Assembly (NCBI GenBank): GCA_022824365.1
Contig: JAJEAA010000034.1
Span: forward strand, 1-64,000
Source: Anaerolineae bacterium
Lineage (GTDB): Bacteria; Chloroflexota; Anaerolineae; Aggregatilineales; Phototrophicaceae
Length of the DNA stretch: 64,000 nucleotides
Direction: 5' to 3'
A model generated the notes under the pieces. It ran no database searches, was not told where the DNA came from, and saw only the letters and a program-made list of their open reading frames with translations. How positions within the stretch are numbered: the first letter of the stretch is position 1; the number at the start of each line of letters is the position of its first letter. Position numbers and translations under genes: made by a program. This document shows, piece after piece, positions 35,645 to 44,606 of this stretch.

Positions 35645-36682
35645 ATGAAGACGCTGATTCTTCCGCTCCTTCTCTTCGTGACATTGACGGTTGGCGCGCA
35701 GACGAATGAAAGCAGCCTGGAACTGCCGGGTATTTATCGCATGGATACCTTCGGCGCGGAGTACCAAGGCTGGAACAATTGCGGTCCCGCCACGCTGACC
35801 AACGCGCTGGTTCACTTCGGCTATGAAGACGATCAGTTCCGCGCGGCCGAATGGCTGAAGCCGAATTACGAAGACAAGAACGTCAGCCCCTGGCAGATGG
35901 CGGAATTCGTCAATACGCAGATTCCCGAGATACCCGTCTACGCCATCGTGCGATCCGGCGGCACGCTGGAACAATTGCAGGCGCTGATGGTCAAGGGCTT
36001 CCCGGTACTCATCGAAAAAGGCTACGAGCCAGAAGGCTATGACTGGATGGGGCACTACCTGCTGCTCAGCGGCTGGGACGATTCACAGCGGGAATTCAAC
36101 ACCATGGACAGCTTCAAAGGTCCCAATACCCGCTACAGCTACGACGACATTGAGCGCTACTGGCAGCATTTCAATTACCAATTCATCACGCTCTACACCG
36201 CCGATCAAGAAGAGGAGATCATGGCGCTGCTGGGCGATGACGCCGATGAATGGCAGAATCACATCAAGGCGCTGGAGATGGCGCGGGCGGAAGCGATTGA
36301 GAACCAAGAAGACGCCCACGCCTGGCACAATATGGGCAACAGCTTTTTCCACCTCGGCATGTACGATGCCGCCGCCCAAGCCTTCGACAGAGCGATATCG
36401 CTTGGTTTGCCCTGGCGCATGTTCTGGTACCAATTTGAGGCGCTGGAGGCTTATTATCAGGTCGGGCGCTATGATGACATGATCCGCATCGCGCGGCAGA
36501 ATCAAAACGATGGCGGCGGGCAATACGTGGAGGAGACTTACTATTATCTGGGCATGGCGCGCGAAGGCCGCGGCGAGACGCAGAAAGCCCTGCAAAACTA
36601 CATCGCCGCTCTGACCTTCAATCCCAACTTCAGTCCGGCGCGTGAAGCCCGCGATCGCCTGCGGGCCGGGCAGAGCGGCTGA
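35645..36682 (+). CDS. Secreted C39-like cysteine peptidase with TPR repeats
   Basis: A 345-residue protein with signal peptide MKTLILPLLLFVTLTVGAQ. A papain-like C39 domain (about 25-190) has NNCGPATLTNAL with C46 and MGHYLLLSGWD with H137, followed by a Asp/Asn site. TPR-type repeats follow (HAWHNMGNSFFHLGMYDAAAQAF and AREGRGETQKALQNYIAALTFNPN). It may process or bind an exported peptide. Its last 50 bases are duplicated at 37349-37408. The start at 35645 is preferred over 35582 because the signal peptide begins there. Confidence 0.8.
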   Translation: MKTLILPLLLFVTLTVGAQTNESSLELPGIYRMDTFGAEYQGWNNCGPATLTNALVHFGYEDDQFRAAEWLKPNYEDKNVSPWQMAEFVNTQIPEIPVYAIVRSGGTLEQLQALMVKGFPVLIEKGYEPEGYDWMGHYLLLSGWDDSQREFNTMDSFKGPNTRYSYDDIERYWQHFNYQFITLYTADQEEEIMALLGDDADEWQNHIKALEMARAEAIENQEDAHAWHNMGNSFFHLGMYDAAAQAFDRAISLGLPWRMFWYQFEALEAYYQVGRYDDMIRIARQNQNDGGGQYVEETYYYLGMAREGRGETQKALQNYIAALTFNPNFSPAREARDRLRAGQSG

Positions 36683-37244
36683 GTGGATTTTCGTAGCGGT
36701 TTACAGATTGTTCGGCTTCCCGTTCGCTTGACTTCGGGGATTGTTCCGCGACTTCGCGCCAGTAATTGCCGGCTACGTATAGACTCGTGAAGCCGATTGC
36801 CGCGTACTTGGCAATGGCGCCAAAAAGTAACAGGAGGGTCATTGGCTCTGTAATCATCACTGGATTGTTTGCCGCCATGACAATCAGCGCAAATAGCGAG
36901 ATTCCATACGGCTTCAAATGAGCGATATGGAAACTCCCTCCCACATAAAGAACTGAAACAATTGCCGCGACTATGAGGAGGGCAAGCCGGAAGCGCGCCA
37001 GCTTGCGAATCGTCCAACGGTCGACGCCGGCGTACAAGGCCATCGCCAAACCGGTCAAAACGCCAGACAGCGCGCCATGGTTGATCTCTCTCTCCAGGAA
37101 TTGCTGAATGAAAATAGAAGGCGTCGGCTCAGATTTCCCGGACTCAATAACGAGTATCATCAGCAAACTTAGCAACACGCTCAATATCGTACATACAATG
37201 ATCATCCACAGGACGATCTTGGCCAGGGGAATCGCTCGCCGCAT
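36630..37244 (-). CDS. Membrane protein A of a four-member array
   Basis: 204 residues with about four TM helices (LAKIVLWMIIVCTILSVLLS; GVLTGLAMALYAG; LALLIVAAIVSVLYVGG; LLLLFGAIAKYAAIGF) and a charged tail after GNYWREVAEQ. It resembles the proteins at 37424, 38028 and 38822, especially in the closing Y-x-R-E/xV motif. The gene overlaps the convergent C39 gene by 53 bases. No known family was recognised. Confidence 0.65.
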   Translation of the reverse strand: MRRAIPLAKIVLWMIIVCTILSVLLSLLMILVIESGKSEPTPSIFIQQFLEREINHGALSGVLTGLAMALYAGVDRWTIRKLARFRLALLIVAAIVSVLYVGGSFHIAHLKPYGISLFALIVMAANNPVMITEPMTLLLLFGAIAKYAAIGFTSLYVAGNYWREVAEQSPKSSEREAEQSVNRYENPLSRSARPAGDRGLHAPD

Positions 37245-37348
37245 AAATCTCGTCCTTTTACCTGTTGCCTTCCAAGCTCATGCTCAATTCGAGATCAAAT
37301 CGGCTGATGGGCTAACGATGTGGAAACAATACTAGACGCTTGTGCGAA

Positions 37349-37408
37349 GATCCCATCGCTCCGGCGCGCGAAGCCCGCGATCGCCTGCGGGCGGGGCAGG
37401 GCGGTTGA
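37349..37408 (+). pseudogene. Copy of the 3' end of the C39-TPR gene
   Basis: Reads D-P-I-A then PAREARDRLRAGQGG and stop, matching SPAREARDRLRAGQSG at the end of the intact gene (36634-36682). It lies between array genes A and B. Confidence 0.75.
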
Positions 37409-37423
37409 GCAGAGGCGTCAGCC

Positions 37424-37888
37424 TTATCCCGCGTCTTCTACCCGCCTGGATACGACAGCGCGAAGATATGTGCCTGCGGCGAGATGACAGGCGAAGATCT
37501 GTAAAGCTTGGACAATAGCAATCTGGACCACTGCGAAGGCCATGTAGTCGTCCGCGCCGTTCAGCAGGGACGACGCGCGTTCCAGCAACCAACCCCATTG
37601 CGCGATAGTCACGAGCAGGGCAACAATGACCATCGACCAGCGGTAAAAGTTGGGCTTAGTGATATCGCGGAAGAATATGACCGTGACCAGAACCATTGGA
37701 ATCGCCAAGGTCAGTCCGGCGACCAAGCCCTCGTGGGCGCCGACGGTTAAGACTCGTCCAACAAACTTCACCAGCGGCGTCAACCCAAGAATCCTGAGGT
37801 AGGACACCAGGCCCGACCCGATCGTGATGACGATGCAGGCTATAATCACCAGCGCAGCTAGCTTTAGAATTGGACGCGCTCGCCACAT
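37424..37888 (-). CDS. Membrane protein B of the array
   Basis: 154 residues and four TM helices, start MWRARPILKLAALVIIACIV. It shares with protein D (38822) the opening MWR-x-x-P-x-LKL, a short loop RDITKPNFYRWSMVIVALLVT and the ending LQIFACHLAAGTYLRAV. B and D are clear paralogues. The function is unknown. Confidence 0.7.
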   Translation of the reverse strand: MWRARPILKLAALVIIACIVITIGSGLVSYLRILGLTPLVKFVGRVLTVGAHEGLVAGLTLAIPMVLVTVIFFRDITKPNFYRWSMVIVALLVTIAQWGWLLERASSLLNGADDYMAFAVVQIAIVQALQIFACHLAAGTYLRAVVSRRVEDAG

Positions 37889-37936
37889 ATTTCCGCCTCT
37901 CTTCTTGTGACTAGATCTTACATCATCAAAGCTTGC

Positions 37937-38012
37937 TTAAGCAAAGTCCGGCTGCGGAAAAGCCGCATTCACCGCGAACAGTTCATCCGCTATCGATTGA
38001 ATCTCCCGCCGG
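37937..38012 (-). pseudogene. Copy of the 3' end of the GH4 gene
   Basis: Reads RREIQSIADELFAVNAAFPQ then PDFA and stop. The GH4 gene ends [20 protein letters not shown] then PAFA and stop. It lies between array genes B and C. Confidence 0.8.
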
Positions 38013-38027
38013 GAGTAAGACGCCGCC

Positions 38028-38564
38028 TCATTCTGGTCTTTGCTTCCGCTTCCTCGTTGAAATCTCGCGCAGATACTTGCGCGCGACGATTTGACTCAAA
38101 TAGATCGCATTGACGTATATTGCAATGGCGCTTAGATTGGCCTGAAGATTGTATGAGCTTCCTTCCAGTATCGCCTCGAAAGCGTCTCGCACAATATGAA
38201 AGGGCGACACAAGGTAGATCAGGACGGCGGTTAGGGCGCCGAACGTGATCTTGAGCAGGCGCGGCCGGCGGCCGTCGGGGAAGAAGAGGGCGGCGGTCAA
38301 TGCCATCGCCAAGCCAATGAAGTGCGCCATCAGCAGACCATAAAGTAGACCAACGAGCGCGCCTAAGAACGATCCTAGGGCAAACCTGACCATTACGACA
38401 TGGAATGGCGCCTCCTGCGTGTGAGGCTGACCAAATATAAACACCAAGCCAAACGCGCAACCGCTCAAAGCGCTTACCGCCGTGCCGTATAAGCCCATGC
38501 GTTCGAGCAGGTTGATCCGAGGATGTGTTTGCTTGTCTTTGATTTGGCGCGTTCCTTCAATCAT
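38028..38564 (-). CDS. Membrane protein C of the array
   Basis: About 178 residues; the start at 38564 has AAGGGG nearby. It has four TM helices and ends IVARKYLREISTRKRKQ. It is more distant from A, B and D in the middle but keeps the YLRE closing motif. It is flanked by GH4 3'-end copies on both sides (37937 and 38605). Confidence 0.65.
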   Translation of the reverse strand: MIEGTRQIKDKQTHPRINLLERMGLYGTAVSALSGCAFGLVFIFGQPHTQEAPFHVVMVRFALGSFLGALVGLLYGLLMAHFIGLAMALTAALFFPDGRRPRLLKITFGALTAVLIYLVSPFHIVRDAFEAILEGSSYNLQANLSAIAIYVNAIYLSQIVARKYLREISTRKRKQRPE

Positions 38565-38604
38565 ACAACGCCCCTTCACACTTGTACGAAACGCTCGCCC
38601 TCAT

Positions 38605-38760
38605 TTACACGGTGAGGACCGCGAATAACTCAGAGAATGTTTGCTGAATCCCCCGCAGCAGGCAGACCGCTCCCGACAGCGGCGAGTAGGCTAGGGCTTG
38701 ATAGATCAGCCGCTTTTCGCCCTTGAGGAAGTCGGCGACTACCATCCCTCTATCTATGCG
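38605..38760 (-). pseudogene. Copy of the C-terminal coding part of the GH4 gene
   Basis: Reads MVVADFLKGEKRLIYQALAY, then SPLSGAVCLLRGIQQTFSEL and FAVLTV, matching [20 protein letters not shown] and [20 protein letters not shown] in the intact GH4. It has no start of its own. It lies between array genes C and D. Confidence 0.85.
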
Positions 38761-38821
38761 TACTAGTGGCGAGCCTAACTGCGGAAAGAGAGGAGCAGCA
38801 AGTTTTTGGCGATCATGCCGT

Positions 38822-39304
38822 CTATGTCGGGTTAAGCGGCGCTGTCTTGCGCTTTTCCTTGATAGATAACACATGCCGCAGATACCTGCCGGCGGCAATA
38901 TGGCAGATGAAAATCTGCAGCGCAATAATCAACACCGTAAGCGCAGCCGCCCACACATGCAGAACATCCGGATTGTCCAGCGCCGCCCGAACTGATTCAA
39001 GATCCCCGCCCCGCCGCGTCACTGTGACAAGTAAAGCCAAGATCACCATTGTATACCGATAGAACTTGGGCTTGTGAATCTCGCGAAAGAATACCATCGA
39101 GACCAGGACCATCAAAAGCGACAGGCTGAGATCCGCGAGCAAACCGTTTTCCAATCCGTAGATCCACGTATAAAGAACTACCGTTTCCGCCGCGAAATCA
39201 GCAAAGGGCGAGGCAAAGTAGAGGAATCTCGCCCCTATATCGACGAGAATGCAAAACGCGATCACAAATAAAGTCAGCTTGAGTGCAGGATTTATTCGCC
39301 ACAC
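38822..39304 (-). CDS. Membrane protein D of the array
   Basis: 160 residues with four TM helices. It starts MWRINPALKLTLFVIAFCIL and has REIHKPKFYRYTMVILALLVT and LQIFICHIAAGRYLRHV, matching B closely. It lies 48 bases from the GH4 gene's 3' end. The function is unknown; the four genes form a tandem family not seen elsewhere in the window. Confidence 0.7.
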   Translation of the reverse strand: MWRINPALKLTLFVIAFCILVDIGARFLYFASPFADFAAETVVLYTWIYGLENGLLADLSLSLLMVLVSMVFFREIHKPKFYRYTMVILALLVTVTRRGGDLESVRAALDNPDVLHVWAAALTVLIIALQIFICHIAAGRYLRHVLSIKEKRKTAPLNPT

Positions 39305-39351
39305 AACACAGCGCCTCCCAACTGGTCCGACTGAATCTCAAGTACATGAGT

Positions 39352-40668
39352 TCAAGCAAAGGCCGGCTGCAGGTAGGCCTCGTTCACGGCGAAGAGCTCA
39401 TCCACCATCGACTGAATCTCCCGCAGCGAGCAAACGGCGGCCGACAACGGCGAATAAGCCACCGCCTGGTAGATCAACCGCTTGTCGCCCTTGAGGATGC
39501 CCTCGACCGCCATCTCTTCGATCTGCGAGTAGAGGTTGGTCAACGGCGTCACTGACTGAGGCAGGGGACCGACCGCTACCGCTTCCAGTCCATCGCGCGA
39601 TGCCCAAACCGGCACCTCGACGCAGGCGTTCGCGGGCAGGTTGTCGACCAGCCCTCTGTTGGGCACGTTGCCGTTGAACTTGAAAGGCGTCCCGCCTTCC
39701 ATGGCGTTGATAATGTAGGCGGCGTATTCATGCCCGCGCTCCAGGTCAATCTCGTCCTGCTCCAGCCAGGCGTAGATATCATCGCGCCAGTTGTGCTCGC
39801 GCTGACGATACGATGTGAGGATATAGGCGTGATGTCCGGGATTCCAGTTGGTGCCGTGGGTGGCGTATTTCTCGATCAGGTCGGGGCGCTTGCGGAACCA
39901 CCAATTGTATTCGGAATTGTGTCCGCTGGATTCGGTCACGTAATAATCCAGCGCCAGGTACATCTCGTTGCGGACCTGCTCGGTGTTGTAGATATCCGGG
40001 TTGTCGCTGATGGCGCGGTGGATGAGGGGGTAGGCATCCTCGCCCTTCCAAGTGTAGTCGATGAACCAGGCGGTGTGGTTGATGCCGGCGCAGGTGTAGT
40101 TGATCTCTTCATAAGGCGCGCCGATCCAGTTGGCCAGCATCTTCGAGGTGCCCTGCACGCTGTGGCACAAGCCGGTGACGTTGATGTCGGTTTCGATGTC
40201 CATAGCGCGGCAGAGCATGGCCATCGGATTGGTGTAGTTCAGCATCAGCGCGTTGGGACAGTAGCGTTCCATATCGCGGGCGATATCGACCAGGACGGGG
40301 ATGGTGCGCAGCGAGCGGAATATGCCGGAGACGCCGCGTGTATCGCCCACGTTCATATCGACGCCGTATTTCATTGGAATTTCGATGTCATGCCGCCAGA
40401 CCTCGGTGGCGCCGACCAGGATGGTCACGACGACATAATCGGCGCCGCGCAATGCGTCCACGCGGTCCATGGTAGCGCTGACAGTGGCCGGGTAGCTGCC
40501 GGCGTCGACGATGCGATTGATGGCGCGCGTGGCGAAATCGAGGCGCTCGGCGTCGATATCCATCAGCGCGATCTCGGCGCCTTCGAGTGCGGGGAAGGTC
40601 AGGATGTCTTTGACGAGCTTGCGGGTGAAGCCGAAGCTGCCGGCGCCGATGAAGGTAATTTTGGGCAT
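39352..40668 (-). CDS. GH4 family alpha-glucosidase/galactosidase (NAD- and metal-dependent)
   Basis: A 438-residue GH4 enzyme. The NAD site is [18 protein letters not shown] (residues about 5-22). The metal-ligand Cys lies in GLCHSVQG and the His in [23 protein letters not shown] and [19 protein letters not shown] are family segments. These enzymes open the glycoside bond through oxidation at C3, using NAD and Mn2+. Its 3' end is copied twice inside the membrane-protein array. Confidence 0.93.
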   Translation of the reverse strand: MPKITFIGAGSFGFTRKLVKDILTFPALEGAEIALMDIDAERLDFATRAINRIVDAGSYPATVSATMDRVDALRGADYVVVTILVGATEVWRHDIEIPMKYGVDMNVGDTRGVSGIFRSLRTIPVLVDIARDMERYCPNALMLNYTNPMAMLCRAMDIETDINVTGLCHSVQGTSKMLANWIGAPYEEINYTCAGINHTAWFIDYTWKGEDAYPLIHRAISDNPDIYNTEQVRNEMYLALDYYVTESSGHNSEYNWWFRKRPDLIEKYATHGTNWNPGHHAYILTSYRQREHNWRDDIYAWLEQDEIDLERGHEYAAYIINAMEGGTPFKFNGNVPNRGLVDNLPANACVEVPVWASRDGLEAVAVGPLPQSVTPLTNLYSQIEEMAVEGILKGDKRLIYQAVAYSPLSAAVCSLREIQSMVDELFAVNEAYLQPAFA

Positions 40669-40695
40669 GGGATGTAGTCTCCGAGTAGAAGCTAA

Positions 40696-40971
40696 TTAAA
40701 GCTGGCTGGATTCCGGCATCATATCGAGGAACTCTTGCCAGTCGCAATAGGCGCCGACTCCCTGGTCATCGACATAACCGATGCGGCACTCGCGCAGGTC
40801 TTCGTCGCTCAGTTCCTGCGCCTTGACCAGCGCGATGAATTCCTCTCGATCAGGGGATTCTATGCCAGTCCGGACGACGTCAACGTAGCGCACTTCCACT
40901 AATTTACCATAGGCAAAGCCGCGCGCTACGTTCCCGCCCGGCTCGTACAAGACATATTGTTTTCGTGTCAT
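40696..40971 (-). CDS. Hypothetical protein, partner of the HEPN-like gene
   Basis: A 91-residue acidic protein (MTRKQYVLYEPGGNVARGFA, then REEFIALVKAQELSDEDLRE and GVGAYCDWQEFLDMM). No family recognised. Its ATG overlaps the TGA of the HEPN-like gene (ATGA at 40968-40971), so the two are coupled. It would be the candidate antitoxin if the partner is a toxin. Confidence 0.6.
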   Translation of the reverse strand: MTRKQYVLYEPGGNVARGFAYGKLVEVRYVDVVRTGIESPDREEFIALVKAQELSDEDLRECRIGYVDDQGVGAYCDWQEFLDMMPESSQL

Positions 40972-41444
40972 CTTGGGTTCCTGATCTCATACCATTGCTG
41001 AACATAAGGCCAGAATGCGGTCGGCGAAAAATGTACGATGAATTGTCCCTCGCCTACAAGCGTAACATCATATACATATTCACGGCCTTTTCCTATAGAC
41101 GCAGAAATAAAACCCAAGCTTACAATTGATGCTCTATCTTGACTCTTGAAGTTCATTCTCTGCGTTCTGTCGAGCGACATCCCGTGAACGATGATATTCC
41201 TGATAGCTCTGGCGATGCATCGGTTGTCCCAGCCAAACGCAACTGTCCGGCCAGTCCTTGGCCCCATGATTGCGGCAAAGCCATTATCGAAGCGCTCAAG
41301 AGTTTCGTTGCCTTGCCCAAGCAACTCAAATAGATTGGAGATTATCAAAGTCAGCGCCCAAAAGCACCGATCATCTCGTAGGCTGTGTAGCAGATTGCCC
41401 GCGTACATAGCCATGTCAATCGCAGCGTCGCGGTCAATCCGCAT
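40968..41444 (-). CDS. HEPN-like domain protein
   Basis: About 158 residues from the ATG at 41444; a TTG at 41468 would overlap the PepF stop codon. The segment CIARAIRNIIVHGMSLDR has R82 to H87 in the RX4H spacing that marks HEPN RNases, next to an N-terminal helical bundle (DMAMYAGNLLHSL, CFWALTLIISNLFELL). The lower GC suggests a mobile origin. The assignment rests on this motif and helical content and is inference. Confidence 0.55.
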   Translation of the reverse strand: MRIDRDAAIDMAMYAGNLLHSLRDDRCFWALTLIISNLFELLGQGNETLERFDNGFAAIMGPRTGRTVAFGWDNRCIARAIRNIIVHGMSLDRTQRMNFKSQDRASIVSLGFISASIGKGREYVYDVTLVGEGQFIVHFSPTAFWPYVQQWYEIRNPR

Positions 41445-41464
41445 GGAAGCGCCTGACGCGTCTC

Positions 41465-43264
41465 TCAAATCAACCCCTCCAGCCGATCCACCAGCCCCTC
41501 GAGCACCGCGAAGGTCTCTTCCACCGCGAGGGGCGTCGACATATCGACGCCGGCCGCCATCAGCGCCGGGATGGGATATTTGCTGCCGCCGGCGCGCAGG
41601 AAAGCCAGGTAGCGTTCAACCGCGTCGCTGTCATCGCCCGCCAGTATCGCGTTCGCCAGCGCGTGGGCGGCCGAGATGCCAGTGGCGTATTGGAAAGTAT
41701 AGTAGGCTTCGTAGAGATGGCCGAATTGCGCCCAGGTGATGCCGGTGCGGGTGGGATCGTCCGTCATCGTTTCGCCGTAGCCCTCGGCGTAGAAGTCGGA
41801 CATGATCTGGTTCAGCGTCCCCGGCGTCAGCGGTTCGTCGTTCTCCATGCGCGAATGCACCTCGAATTCGAAGCGCGCCAGCGTCGGCATGATGAAGAAG
41901 TAGCGGTGGATGTTGTCCATCGCCTCCTGGATCAGCGCGAGCTGGAAATCGCGGTCATCATTGCCCGCGAACAAATGCGCCCGCACCATCGCCTGATTGA
42001 AATTGGAGGCGACCTCGGCGGCGAACATGGAATAGTGGCTGTAGACGAAGGGCTGATGCGCGCGCGTGTAATGGCTGTGCATGGAATGGCCCAGCTCGTG
42101 CGCCAGCGTGCTCATCGAACTCAAGTTGCCGTCGAAGCTCATCATGATGAAGGGATAGCTGTCGTAGGTACCGTAGGAGAAAGCGCCTTCGGACTTGCCT
42201 TCGTTGATGGCGTAATCGACCCAGCGCTCTTCCAGACAGCCGCGCCGCATCGTCGCCACGTAATCTTCGCCCAGCGGCGCCATGCCAGCGGCGATCATGT
42301 CAACTGCTTCCGGGAAGGTCAGGGCCGGGTCGTTTACCGTAAGCGGCGCCCAGATGTCCCAGGGGTGGATCCTGTCGTAGCCGAGGGCTCGCCGCCGCAC
42401 ATCCCAATAGCGATGCCAGGTCGGGATATGCTTTTGGTACGCGTCGATGAGATTGTGGAAGACCTCGACCGGGATATTGTTCGGCGACAGCTTGGCATGC
42501 AGGACGCTGTCATAACCGCGCAGCCGCGCCATGACGACATTGCTCTTGACCGATGCCAGATAGACGGTGGCCAGCGTGTTGCTGAATTTCAGGTAGCTAT
42601 CGGCATAATTGCGCCAGGCGCTCTTGCGTACTTCGCGGACGCTATCCGCCAGCAGCTTGTCGCGTGTGCTCTGGACCAGCGGCTGCGCGGCGCCAGCGCT
42701 ATCAGTCGCCGCCTCGAAGGTCATGTCCATATCGTTCAGCGCGCTGCGGATGCTTTCGATGCGCCCCAGCGGGTCGCTGAGCAGGCCGAGCGCCGCCTCG
42801 AGTTCGCCCGACAGGATGTGCTGCTTGGTGCGCATCAGGTTGTCGACATAGTGTTCGTAGAGCTGCGTCGCCGGCTCGGATTGAGTCCATTGCAGCAGTT
42901 CGCCCGGGTCCATCTCCAGCAGTTCGGGCTCGGCGAAAGACGCGCTGGAGATGAAGGTTCCCGCCAGGCCCTGCGCTTGACCGACCATGCCCTTGATCTC
43001 TTCGTTCTCGCCATCGCAGGCTTGCCACATGACCGGGTACATATAGAGCTTCCAGACGCGGCGGGCGAGGGTCGCATGGAGGTCAAACCACTCGGCGAGA
43101 CGCTCAGGACTTTGGGCGAGGGCGCCTTTGAATTGGGCGATTTCGCTGAGGGCGTCGCTGGCGGCTTTGTATTCCTCGCGCCAGGCGGCGAAGGAGGGGA
43201 AGACGGATTCGTGATTCCAGGTGGATTCGACGGGGACGTCAGAGCGTGCGGGGACTGTGGTCAT
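41465..43264 (-). CDS. pepF: Oligoendopeptidase F, M3B family
   Basis: A 599-residue zinc metallopeptidase. The active site is LAHELGHSMHSHY (HEXXH, about residue 388), with the downstream Glu in FAAEVASNFNQ. The protein starts TVPARSDVPVESTWNHESVF, as in PepF homologues; the upstream part of the open frame is not coding. AAAGGAC lies 8 bases before the ATG at 43264. It cleaves short peptides in the cytoplasm. A HEPN-like gene follows directly. Confidence 0.93.
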   Translation of the reverse strand: MTTVPARSDVPVESTWNHESVFPSFAAWREEYKAASDALSEIAQFKGALAQSPERLAEWFDLHATLARRVWKLYMYPVMWQACDGENEEIKGMVGQAQGLAGTFISSASFAEPELLEMDPGELLQWTQSEPATQLYEHYVDNLMRTKQHILSGELEAALGLLSDPLGRIESIRSALNDMDMTFEAATDSAGAAQPLVQSTRDKLLADSVREVRKSAWRNYADSYLKFSNTLATVYLASVKSNVVMARLRGYDSVLHAKLSPNNIPVEVFHNLIDAYQKHIPTWHRYWDVRRRALGYDRIHPWDIWAPLTVNDPALTFPEAVDMIAAGMAPLGEDYVATMRRGCLEERWVDYAINEGKSEGAFSYGTYDSYPFIMMSFDGNLSSMSTLAHELGHSMHSHYTRAHQPFVYSHYSMFAAEVASNFNQAMVRAHLFAGNDDRDFQLALIQEAMDNIHRYFFIMPTLARFEFEVHSRMENDEPLTPGTLNQIMSDFYAEGYGETMTDDPTRTGITWAQFGHLYEAYYTFQYATGISAAHALANAILAGDDSDAVERYLAFLRAGGSKYPIPALMAAGVDMSTPLAVEETFAVLEGLVDRLEGLI

Positions 43265-43367
43265 GGGTGTTTGTCCTTTGCATGTGATTGTGAGTAGCGG
43301 AGATTGTATGAGCCAGCGCGAAGGGCGTACAGGCGGAAAGGCTCCTGTCTTTGCGGTTATGCGGAAC

Positions 43368-44003
43368 TTAGATGAACCAACCCGACAGGAGTAGCCAGAA
43401 GACTTCTCTACCCTCGAATTCGTAAGACTGTGAGAGAAACAAGCGCAAAACTGTGCCGGGAGGAAGCACAGACTCAGGATTCGCAACGCCTGTGTACTTT
43501 ACACGGAAATCTCCGCTCTCGGAACGATAATAGTTGCCATCTTCGTTTTCATTGTTGTCATAATCTAGTTCAAGGGGATCGTGAAAGCGCCAAAAGCCGA
43601 TGCTGTATGGTAGAAGACAGCCGTTCACATCAATGAAACCTTTTCCGTTTTCATTGAATCCAATATGTCCACCAAATAGCGCGCGAGGATGAGTATACTC
43701 CGCACGCACGTGCTGCAAGATCAGATCTCGAATCTCGTTTGGCCGCAGATTTTGATCAGTACGTTCTTTTGAGATTATATTCCAATTCTCAGTATGAGGC
43801 GGGGATATTTTCATTTCCGAGAAACGTCCAAGCTCGAGTTTCCAGATTTCGCCGATATTCATCGGTATGTCATTTGGATGAGCATAGCCAACATGACCGG
43901 GACCGAGCTGGACATTTTCATAGGTACGGAGATTCACTCCACCTAAGAATATCTCTCGACCGTTGCTAGTTTTGCTTACTATCAACACGTTATCCATTAG
44001 CAT
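43368..44003 (-). CDS. Hypothetical protein, possible dual-OB-type domain
   Basis: 211 residues, AT-richer than its neighbours. It starts MLMDNVLIVSKTSNGREIFL and has NDIPMNIGEIWKLELGRF, PPHTENWNII and later HIGFNENGKGFIDVNGCLLP and a C-terminal beta region. The order recalls a dual-OB-fold family I know only loosely; this is not certain. It sits next to a DUF488 gene, which may be meaningful. A nucleic-acid-binding role would be inference. Confidence 0.5.
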   Translation of the reverse strand: MLMDNVLIVSKTSNGREIFLGGVNLRTYENVQLGPGHVGYAHPNDIPMNIGEIWKLELGRFSEMKISPPHTENWNIISKERTDQNLRPNEIRDLILQHVRAEYTHPRALFGGHIGFNENGKGFIDVNGCLLPYSIGFWRFHDPLELDYDNNENEDGNYYRSESGDFRVKYTGVANPESVLPPGTVLRLFLSQSYEFEGREVFWLLLSGWFI

Positions 44004-44096
44004 CTCTCTGAATTACCAGTGCGTTTTTTACGTTCAAGTATGTTTTAAACTTCTAGTGAGACTCACAAGCGCAGGCTGGCTACGGGGTTGCCTGGG

Positions 44097-44606
44097 TCAA
44101 AACATGGTTAATTGATAATTGAATGATACTTCCGCCTCAAGCGCGACTTGCGTCTTGAGTTCGCCAGCTTTATCAATATGCGCCACCGCAAAGTCAGCGT
44201 CCTTAGCCAGAGTCGCGCCCAGCACATAACTGCGATGGCAATGCGCCGGGTCTTTCTCGCTGCACATGATGGCGACCCGCTGTTCCCGCGCCAGAGCTTT
44301 CAAGCGCGCTATCCCATGCTGATACCAGTCTCGTTCTTCACAGCGGAGCGCACTCAGCTTGCCGTCGACAAAGCAGTCGTCATCGTCTGGACGCCCACCC
44401 AATGACTTCAGCCATTCGTAAGCAATGCCATTTTCATTCAATTTTCGGGACAGCGCCTCTTTGCGGAAATCCGCATAGTACCTCGAGTAGGGCACGGTGC
44501 GCACATCAACCAGCAACTCAATTTCATAGCGGGCCAGCAACTCAAGGAATTCGGTCGTTTCTCGTCCGCCATAGCCTATCGTGAAAATCTGTCGCCGCTC
44601 CATCAT
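44097..44606 (-). CDS. DUF488 family protein
   Basis: 169 residues with the DUF488 pattern: FTIGYGGRETTEFLELLARY, LLVDVRTVPYSRY, ALSRKLNENGIAYEWLKSLG and AIMCSEKDPAHCHRS. The Cys-x6-Cys pair and the His may bind metal or act chemically. The function is unknown. Its ATG overlaps the SppA stop codon (ATGA at 44603-44606), so it is translated with SppA. Confidence 0.88.
   Translation of the reverse strand: MMERRQIFTIGYGGRETTEFLELLARYEIELLVDVRTVPYSRYYADFRKEALSRKLNENGIAYEWLKSLGGRPDDDDCFVDGKLSALRCEERDWYQHGIARLKALAREQRVAIMCSEKDPAHCHRSYVLGATLAKDADFAVAHIDKAGELKTQVALEAEVSFNYQLTMF

Noticed and set aside
41663..43297. A 544-codon frame on the plus strand
   Set aside because: It lies opposite the PepF gene, which has clear catalytic motifs. 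Its Arg/Asp/Gly-rich content is typical of an antisense frame in GC-rich DNA.
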